From positions 306,858-370,857 of the forward strand of contig ML677331.1 in the NCBI GenBank assembly GCA_007922305.1: a stretch of 64,000 bases of DNA, read 5' to 3'. The DNA comes from Dermatemys mawii. Its lineage: Eukaryota > Chordata > Testudines > Dermatemydidae. The position numbers and the translations under genes are program-made. The notes beneath the pieces were generated by a model. The model ran no database searches and was not told the origin of the DNA. It worked only from the letters and a program-made list of their open reading frames with translations. This document shows positions 49,950 to 57,116 of the stretch, piece by piece; the first letter of the stretch is position 1; every line of letters starts with the position of its first letter.

Positions 49950-51450
49950 TGTAAGCAGTGTCAGGAATGAGATATATTCTGACGTCTGGTGGTGAACTAT
50001 GGGAATTGCAGTGAGTTTTGAAAAATAACTTTGGGGCTGATTCATTTGCATAGACACACCCACTGCGCCTAGCCTGAGCCCACAGCAGCCCACATGGCCA
50101 CTTCGGCTGATGTGGGAGCCCCAGTTTCTATGTTATTGGGGCAGGAAATATAAAGTAATGTTACCCTAATTTGGTAAATAAAGGACTATGGACACATACT
50201 TGGCCCTTGTTATGATGGAGGGACTCGCTATCATCTAGGTAGCACTCACTGGGCAAGGGCCATGCATTTCAGAACACTCTAAGTTTGAGAGAGATTATGA
50301 GTAGATCTCTATATCTTTTGGTGAGAGACTTGACTAAGGCCCTGTCTACCTGCCTGTTGTACTGTCCTTCTTTCCACTGTGAAATGTTAGAACTAATTTT
50401 GATTCCCTTAGGAGCCTTGGTTCAGCCTGCTAAGCTGAAGTCACTTTGAGTCTGCTGATGTACCTGTGCCAAGGTGCTGATCCCCACCCCCACTAAGCAC
50501 TGAAATCACTTAAGAGCTGAGACCACTGAGCACTATGTTAAGTGGAGGTGGGCCTAAAGGCACATTCGTGGCACTAAGCAATTTGTACAGCTAGCAGAGC
50601 AAAGCAGCAGACTCAGCTGAGTGGTTCCTGGGTGCAGTTTGTGTGACTGGCAGCGGACTCAGCCAAGCGGTTCTGGGGTGCAGTTCGTGTGACTGGCAGC
50701 GGACTCAGCCAAGCGGTTCCTGGGTGTAGTTCGTGTGGCTGGCGGAGTGGCTGGCACAGCAAAGCAATCCGTGTGTCGACTAGCGAAGCCGTTTGTGCTG
50801 CTAGCAGAGTGACTGGCACCGCAGAGCTGTCCGTGTGTTGGCTAGCAGGACGGCTAGCAAAGTGACTGGCGCTGCAAAGCAGTTCAAGTGTCAGCGAGCA
50901 GAGCAGAGCGGATTGCGGTGAGGGCTGCAGCGGAACCCCACAGAGAGGCGGCGCAGTCGGCCTCGGACCACGTAAGGTGCCCCGTGCCCTACCCTCCATT
51001 TCCACCCAGGCTGGGAGGTAAGACTCTGCCAATTGACTTTCGAGCTCTGCACTGACCCAGAACAGAGACTCTTGGGCTGCTGGACTTTGGGACTATTAAG
51101 TAACTTTTTGGGGTTGTGGAACTCAAGAGCCAAAGGGAAGGCCACGGCCTATTTGCTGGGAGGGGGGCTTCTGGTTCATGGTTTGGTTTATTAACCTTGT
51201 TTGTGGTATTTCCCCAATATAATGCCACATTGTTTCTCCCTGTTATTAAAAGGCTTTGGTACACTCGGACTCAGTGCTTGCGAGAGGGGAAGTATTGTCT
51301 CTTACAGATGCCCACAGGGGTGGTATATGGTTGTCCCAGGTCACTGGGTGGGGGCTCGAGCCGGTTTTTGTATTGTGCTATTGGAATGGAACCCCTGGAT
51401 ACTGAACCCGGCCCTTGTTGCTGCCAACTCTGATGGGCAGAAGGGTTACA
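49950..51450 (+). repeat. 5' LTR of the Gypsy element
   Basis: 1501 bp, TG...CA, with 5-bp inverted ends TGTAA/TTACA. It holds two full 46-bp tandem units (50645-50736) plus a partial one. A TATA-like aatataaag lies near 50147 and an AATAAA near 50176. A second run, ttattaaaaggc, lies near 51243. I cannot say which are used. Compared with the 3' LTR, the first about 270 bp and the last 714 bp are close, while the middle (about 50270-50640) is much more diverged. It keeps G where the 3' LTR reads A. Confidence 0.95.
50645..50736 (+). repeat. 46-bp tandem repeat in 5' LTR, two full units
   Basis: Each unit begins gactggcagcggactcagcc and ends cagttcgtgt or tagttcgtgt. A partial unit precedes (from about 50608). 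Downstream, to about 50900, the same words (gtgactggc, gctagcag) recur in degenerate form, so the array probably grew from an older quasi-repeat. Confidence 0.93.
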
Positions 51451-51454
51451 TTTT

Positions 51455-51472
51455 GGGGGGCTCGTCCGGGAT
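51455..51472 (+). promoter_or_regulatory. Primer-binding site, tRNA-Pro type
   Basis: Four bases after the LTR end, 17 of 18 positions match the complement of the 3' end of tRNA-Pro (GGGGGGCTCGTCCGGGAT against the expected T at the first base). Reverse transcription would start here with tRNA-Pro as primer, as in many gammaretroviruses. The six-G run may instead be one inserted G after a T. Confidence 0.85.
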
Positions 51473-51567
51473 TGTCTGGGTCAGTACCCCTCGCAAGCAC
51501 CTGTTAAGTGATCCACTAAATTAGAAAATATTTGTGTTTATATGTTGGGAAAATTACTGTTTGTGTA

Positions 51568-53241
51568 ATGACTAATATGTCAGGTTTGTTGAGCCCTGGC
51601 CCTGCAGCCTCTAGCTCAGGGGCCGCAGCCTCGGCCGATAACTGGGCAAAAGCACTGGGGCAAACACTGGGGAAGATCATGCAGCCCTATGCTATGCCAA
51701 ACTCTGGTCGTAAGTTAAGGTTATTTGCTGGGGAGGAGGAGTTTGAACCCTGGTTAGAGCATACCACTAAAATGCTGCAAGAGTGGGACATACCAGATGC
51801 AGAAAAGCGAAGATGTTTAATAGAGAGTCTTGGGGGCCCAGCATTAGATGTGATTCGCACTTTGAAGCTCGTTGATCCTAGGGTCAGTGTGAAGGACTGC
51901 CTAGAGGCCCTTGGTCACACGTTTGGGAGCACAGAGGGCCCTGAAGACAGTTATTGCAAGTTCCTTAATTCCCAACAGCAAAGAGGTGAGAAGGCTTCAG
52001 CCTATATACAGAGGCTGGAGAGACTACTTCAGAGAGCTGTCATAAGGGGAGCAGTAACTGCTGAACAGATGGATCGAACCAAACTGGCTCAAATCGTAAG
52101 AAAAACCCAGTATCACAACCCAATCCTACTTCATCTCCAGTTAAAAGAACGACAGGAACATCCCCCAAGTTACTCAAAGCTAATAAAAGAGGTCAGAGAG
52201 GAGGAAGAAAGGCAGGCTGCCAGCGAGTTTTGGAAAGCCCAAACATCAGAACCACCCAGCACAACTCCACTACAAACAGCTAGTGTACTGATGATAAGCA
52301 CCAAAGAGAAGCTTGCCCAACAACTACAGGTCCTGACGGAACGGATAGCTAAGCTGCAAAGCACCATTAACCAAGCTAAGGCTTCCAGGAATGAGGAGTC
52401 TCAATTTGTGGCAGTGGAGACACCAGCATTTAGAGCAACCATCCCACTCAGGCACAGCAGAAAAGGGAAATTCTTCTGCTACCGATATGGTCAAGATGGG
52501 CACAGTGCTACCAGGTGCCATAAGGAAGAAAATCTCTCCCTAGTGTACAAAAAGCTGAGGAGCAGCTGGGAGAGATCCGGTAACTGCCCAAGCATCCAGG
52601 GACATGGACCACCCAGGACTGCAGGATTGGAAAATTCCCACAAACAAGACTGTTCATCTGGGATCCCCACCGGACTGATAGGGCCTCGGGCAAAGGTAAT
52701 GGTGAGGATTAAAGGGGCGGAGTGTAAAGCTGTGCTTGACACTGGATCTCAAGTGACTATTATATTCCAATCTTTCTACCAGCAGATGCTCAGGCATCTG
52801 CCTATACGGCCCTTGACAGGGGTTGGCCTGTGTGGCCTCAGCATGGATGAATACCCCTATCAGGGGTATGTCATAATACATCTGAAGTTCCCAAAAGAAA
52901 TCGCTGGGGTAAGACAGAAGGTGGACACTGCCGCTTTAATATGCCCTGACCCTAAGGAAGTCTCTGACGTGTCTGTGCTAATAGGGACCAACTCCAGTCT
53001 CTTTAGGGTGCTTGCCAATTACTGCAAACAGCGAGCAGGGGACCAGTACCTGAACACCTTAATAATACACACACATTGTGCTGCAGCCTACAGAAAAATT
53101 AAGAACATCAAAAAAGTAATGCCTGATTTGCCAGTGGGAGCATTAAAGTATGCGGGCCCAGTCCCCTTAGTGGTGCCTGCAATGACTGAAAAGAAGGTGT
53201 TTGTCAGGAGTACCTGCCTAAAGGCAGCAAGAAAGCATTAG
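51568..53241 (+). CDS. Gag-protease polyprotein of the Gypsy element, PNMA-like capsid
   Basis: The first ATG of the frame is at 51568 and a second at 51577 (MSGLLSPGPA) is equally plausible. The upstream part of the frame has no ATG. A Ser/Ala-rich leader of about 40 residues is followed by a capsid-like domain (GEEEFEPWLEHTTKMLQEW near residues 52-70, then ALDVIRTLKL and an alpha-helical stretch to about residue 220). This closely recalls the vertebrate PNMA family, which derives from Ty3/Gypsy gag. A short coiled-coil-like segment follows near 52310-52380. A CCHC knuckle at about 52477-52520 reads CYRYGQDGHSATRC, so its second Cys is Tyr. The aspartic protease has an intact DTGS (52738-52749). 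The frame ends at a TAG, one frame off from RT. Confidence 0.88.
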   Translation: MTNMSGLLSPGPAASSSGAAASADNWAKALGQTLGKIMQPYAMPNSGRKLRLFAGEEEFEPWLEHTTKMLQEWDIPDAEKRRCLIESLGGPALDVIRTLKLVDPRVSVKDCLEALGHTFGSTEGPEDSYCKFLNSQQQRGEKASAYIQRLERLLQRAVIRGAVTAEQMDRTKLAQIVRKTQYHNPILLHLQLKERQEHPPSYSKLIKEVREEEERQAASEFWKAQTSEPPSTTPLQTASVLMISTKEKLAQQLQVLTERIAKLQSTINQAKASRNEESQFVAVETPAFRATIPLRHSRKGKFFCYRYGQDGHSATRCHKEENLSLVYKKLRSSWERSGNCPSIQGHGPPRTAGLENSHKQDCSSGIPTGLIGPRAKVMVRIKGAECKAVLDTGSQVTIIFQSFYQQMLRHLPIRPLTGVGLCGLSMDEYPYQGYVIIHLKFPKEIAGVRQKVDTAALICPDPKEVSDVSVLIGTNSSLFRVLANYCKQRAGDQYLNTLIIHTHCAAAYRKIKNIKKVMPDLPVGALKYAGPVPLVVPAMTEKKVFVRSTCLKAARKH

Positions 53242-53693
53242 CAGTGGTAAAGCAGCCAGCCGAGGGAGGACTCCCTGAAGAAGTGCTGGTTCTCAGTGAA
53301 GTCATAACCGTACCTGCTGAAACCCAAAAAAAGGTGTCTATACTAATTGCTAATAAAACAAGCCGTAATGTGCTTGTACAACCAGGGCAGAAGATCGCAG
53401 ACATCTTTGAGCCTGAAACCATTGTAAGACCCCAAGGTGACAAGGACGTCCCAATGATGGATCCTGCAAAGTTTGATTTCGGGGACTCCCCATTGTCTGA
53501 GGCGTGGAAGTATCGCCTAAGAAAGAAGCTTGGTAAAAAATCCAAGGTATTCTCACTGCATGAGTGGGACGTGGAATGTGCCAAAGAAGTGAAACATCAC
53601 ATCAGGCTACAAGATCCTCAATCCTTCCGGGACAGATCTAGGAGGATTGCCCTCTCTGAAATGGAAGATGTACGATGACATCTTCAAGAGCTG

Positions 53694-54509
53694 ATGGCAA
53701 ATGGTATCATTAAAGAGTCCCGCAGTCCCTACGCCTCTCCCATTGTGGTGGTTCAAAAGAAAAGTGGGAAAATCCGGATGTGTATCGATTACCGCACCCT
53801 AAACAGGCGCACTATAGTTAATCAATACACCATGCCCCAAGTACAAGATGCCTTGAACTGTTTGCTGGGTAGCCAGTGGTTCCCTGTGTTGGATCTTCGG
53901 AGTGGATACTACCAGATCCCTCTGGGAAAAGAAGACAAGGAGAAGACAGCCTTCATCTGCCCATTAGGGTTCTACCAATTCAAACACATGCCCCAAGAAA
54001 TCTCTGGGGCACCTGCCACCTTTCAACGTCTTATGGAAAAGGTCGTGGGGGACATGAATCTACTGCAAGTATTAGTTTATTTGAATAACCTAATTGTGTT
54101 TAAAAAAACCTTAAAGAAGCATGAAAAAAGACTTCTTAAAGTGCTTAATAGGTTGGAGGCATATGGTTTAAAGCTTTCAATTGACAAGTGCCAGTTCTGC
54201 AGAACCTCGGTAAAGTATGTGGGTCACATCGTGTCTCAAAAGGGTGTGAGCACTGATCCCAAAAAAATAAAAGCACTCACTACCTGGCCATGTCCAAGTA
54301 ACTATAGAAAACTCAAGACCTTTCTTGGATTTAGTGGCTACTATCGCAAATTTGTGAAGAACTATGCTTCAATCGTAAAACCTCTAAATGATCTTACCAA
54401 GGAATACCAGTCCAACAAAAACAAATCTAAAACCAAAAATAAGGGAAGGTCCCCAAAGCCTCCAGTGCAGAGACACTATGGCCCCTTTGAACCTTTTGGG
54501 CCAAGGTGA
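53694..54509 (+). pseudogene. Reverse transcriptase domain, catalytic pair lost
   Basis: Recognisable RT blocks in order: PYASPIVVVQKKSGKIRMCIDYR, here broken at PYASPIVVVQKK and IRMCIDYRTLN; FPVLDLRSGYYQI with the first catalytic Asp intact; GAPATFQRLM; and the box normally YxDD, which reads YLNN at 54078-54089. Both aspartates that bind the catalytic metals are Asn, so the enzyme would be inactive. Both codons (AAT AAC) differ from Asp codons by one G-to-A change in GpA context. The thumb and connection (KTFLGFSGYYRKFVKNY) follow. A TGA closes this stretch at 54507-54509. Confidence 0.93.
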
Positions 54510-54990
54510 AATGAAAAATGTAAAAGGGCATTTCAAAAAATCATTACTCACCTAACTTGTGCTCCAGTCCTAGTCTTTGCTGACCCCAGCAAGCCATTTA
54601 TCCTACATACCAATGCCAGTTTAAAGGGTCTGGGAGCAGTACTGTACCAAAAAGTGGAAGGCAAACGTAAACCTGTAGCGTTTGCCAGCCGAGGACTGTC
54701 TGACAGTAAAACTCGCTATCCTATCCACAAGCTGGAGTTCTTGGCCTTAAAATGGACCATCACCAAAAAATTTCGAAACTATCTGTATGGGGCTCAGTTC
54801 CAGGTGTGGACAGACAACAACCCATTGACTTATGTGTTGACAAGTGCTAAGCTGAATGCTACAGGGGAAAAATGGGTGGCCACCTTGGCTAGCTATAAGT
54901 TCAGCATTCAATACCGCTCAGGAAAAAGCAATGTAGATGCAGATGCTTTGTCCAGGCGTCCGCAGGCACCAAAAATTGCTGTAATACCCA
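54510..54990 (+). pseudogene. RNase H domain of Gypsy pol, first catalytic Asp replaced
   Basis: The domain runs from about 54560 (ADPSKPFILHTNASLKG) through KLEFLALKW with its Glu, WTDNNPLTYV with its Asp, and DADALSRRP with the last Asp. The first active-site residue, Asp in the usual TDAS motif, is Asn here (codon AAT at 54612-54614), again one G-to-A step in GpA context. It would degrade the RNA strand of the hybrid during reverse transcription in an intact element. Confidence 0.9.
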
Positions 54991-55289
54991 CAAATGAAGT
55001 GAAAGCTATCTGCAGTGTAAGTTGCCAAGAGCCAGAGGCCCATAAGAGCCTTTATGGATGTGTTGCAAAAGCGCTGGGCCTGCCCCCAGAATGCGTGCCT
55101 TCTGCTTCAGTAAACTATATTGCATTGGACCAATCTCCCTTGCCCATGCTCAATGCAGCTGACTGGCAAGAAGCCCAGCTGCAAGATGCTGACATTCATA
55201 ATACACTACTTGCTAAAAGGGAGAGGCGAAGCCCAGCTGCCATTGTCCCACCTACCTCAGAGGGTAAACTGCTATTAAGAGAATGGGCC

Positions 55290-56879
55290 AAACTAAAGCT
55301 AATTCAAAAAGTGCTACACCAAGTAACTATGAACCCTTTACAAAAACAGCGAGCACAGCTAGTGTTGCCAAAGAAGTACCGAGCCCTGGCCATGAGGGCT
55401 CTGCATGACGACTTTGGACATCTAGGGATGAAAAGGACCCTGAAACTTATTCGTAATAGGTTCTATTGGCCCCGAATGGCTGAAGATGTCCGCAGGAAAT
55501 GTAAGTCATGTGCTCAATGTGTTCAAAGGAAAACTCTGCCCACGAGGGCGGCATATCTCAAAAACATCACCAGCGACAAACCTTTGGAACTAGTATGCAT
55601 CGATTTCTTGTCTCTAGAAGTAGACAGAAGAAATGTTGGAAACATCCTAGTAGTAACTAACCATTTTACACGGTATGCGCAGGCATATCCCACACGTGAT
55701 CAGAGGGCCACCACTGTCGCTCGAGTACTGTGGAAAAAATATTTCTCAGTCTACGGATTCCCGGCCCAGATACACTCCAATCAGGGGCAAGACTTTAAGA
55801 GTCACCTTCTGAAGGAGGTGCTAAAAATAGCAAAAATTAAAAAGTCTAGGACAACGCCTTATCACCCGCAAGGTGATCCCCAGCCAGAGAGGTTCAACCA
55901 AACCCTGTTGAATATGCTGGGAACTCTGCGACCAGAGCAGAAGGCAACCTGAAGCCAGCATGTCGCATTTCTGGTGCATGCCTACAACGCCACCAGAAAT
56001 GATGCTACGGGAGTCACTCCATATCTCTTAATGTTTGGGCAAAAACCCAGATTACCCATAGACCTGTGCTTTGGCGTATCAAAGAATAAAAAAAGCTATA
56101 AAACACATCAGCAATATGTATCCCGTCTAAAAAAAAAGCTGCGGAATGCTTACCGCCTAGCTACGTCTGCGGCTCGAAAAAATGCAAACCGCAACAAACA
56201 TCCATATGACGCTAAAGTACGTTTACAGAAGCTCCAACCGGGAGACCAAGTCCTGCTGCAAAATTTGGGTATTGCCGGCAAACACAAAATAGCTAACAAA
56301 TGGAAGGCAATACCTTACCTAGTGATAAAAAAACTAGAAGATCTGCCGGTCTACAAGATCAAACCTAAAAAGGGTCCAGGGCAAATAAAAACGGTGCATA
56401 GGAACCTTTTGCTCCCTGTGGGGAAATTGGTAGGCACCCCTTATGAGATGGGCCATGAGAGGGCGGCTGGGCAGAACCAAAGTGCTAGGCCAAGGCCGCC
56501 ATCCAACATGGCCTGCGGGCGCTCTAGAGCTAACCTACACCTATTCAGCATGTCAAAAAGTGAGGCAGAGGAGGAAGATACAATCATGGTGTATCCCAAA
56601 ATGAAAACAAAATCTCAATCCCAATCAGCTAAGCCAATAAAAAGTTCCCCCTCCTCAGCTCTAAACCCCATGGCAAAGGCATTTAGGCCCGTTACTGGCA
56701 CCCCTATGCCATCAATGGAACCCTTGTGTAATAACGCACACAGCTTATCCAACAGTAAAGACATCCAGCTGAAGAAGGCCCTAGGCACGTTAAACCTTCC
56801 ACGGCCAAAACCAAAAATGCCAAAACCTATGCCAGTAGCCAAAAAATCCCCCCAAAAAACCTTTTCATCCGTCGCTTAA
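55290..56879 (+). pseudogene. Integrase domain of Gypsy pol, second catalytic Asp replaced
   Basis: A zinc-binding HHCC region is intact (HDDFGH near 55405, then CKSCAQC near 55500). The core has its first Asp (LVCIDFLSLE, about 55590-55620). The second reads Asn (IHSNQG, codon AAT at 55779-55781) and the Glu is kept in PQPERFN (about 55880). A TGA at 55950-55952 follows KAT, where the same frame resumes directly with SQHVAFLVHAYN. The C-terminal part (RLQKLQPGDQVLLQN near 56220) is a normal GPY/F-type module. A basic tail runs to the TAA at 56877. There is no chromodomain. Confidence 0.9.
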
Positions 56880-57071
56880 AAAAATGTCACTCCCACTCCT
56901 GCCACAAAGATCCTCAATAGACGGGACAGGGTAATAAGACCAGTAAAACGGCTAACTTATGATGCACCTGGGGTAATTAGTAAGGAGCCAATACACTTAG
57001 CACACAGGTTTGTAAGAGCTAAAGTGGAATTTCTGAGGCCCTTTGACAAAAACCAAAAGTTGGTATTATAG

Positions 57072-57116
57072 GGAGTGTGATTTGTCGGGACGACAAATTC
57101 TTGGCTGGGGGGTGGA
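57072..57116 (+). promoter_or_regulatory. Polypurine tract and upstream 7-bp palindrome
   Basis: The purine run ggggggtgga (57107-57116) directly abuts the 3' LTR and is the expected plus-strand primer site. Just upstream, 57081-57097 reads tttgtcg-gga-cgacaaa, a perfect 7-bp inverted repeat with a 3-nt loop, placed immediately after the pol stop. Confidence 0.8.

Larger units (their letters stand above)
53220..57071 (+). pseudogene. Gypsy pol remnant (RT, RNase H, integrase) with four stops
   Basis: A single reading frame, one off from gag-protease, runs from about 53220 to a TAG at 57069-57071. The gag frame ends at 53241. Whether the shift is a mutation or a programmed frameshift is unclear, but no slippery heptamer with a stem is obvious. 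Internal stops lie at 53676-53678 (TGA), 54507-54509 (TGA), 55950-55952 (TGA) and 56877-56879 (TAA). The frame is otherwise continuous with conserved domain order. Lysine and asparagine are unusually frequent from about 54030 on, and the plus strand is A-rich there, in line with G-to-A change. The tail (RRDRVIRPVKRLTYDAPG near 56917-56970) is of the type that closes pol in vertebrate Gypsy elements. Confidence 0.92.

Noticed and set aside
53200..53245. Programmed gag-pol frameshift
   Set aside because: No clear slippery heptamer or downstream stem seen. A simple indel is as likely. Left open rather than called.
56880..57116. Envelope-like gene between pol and 3' LTR
   Set aside because: The same pol frame runs to 57071 and only 45 bp remain before the LTR, so there is no room for an env.
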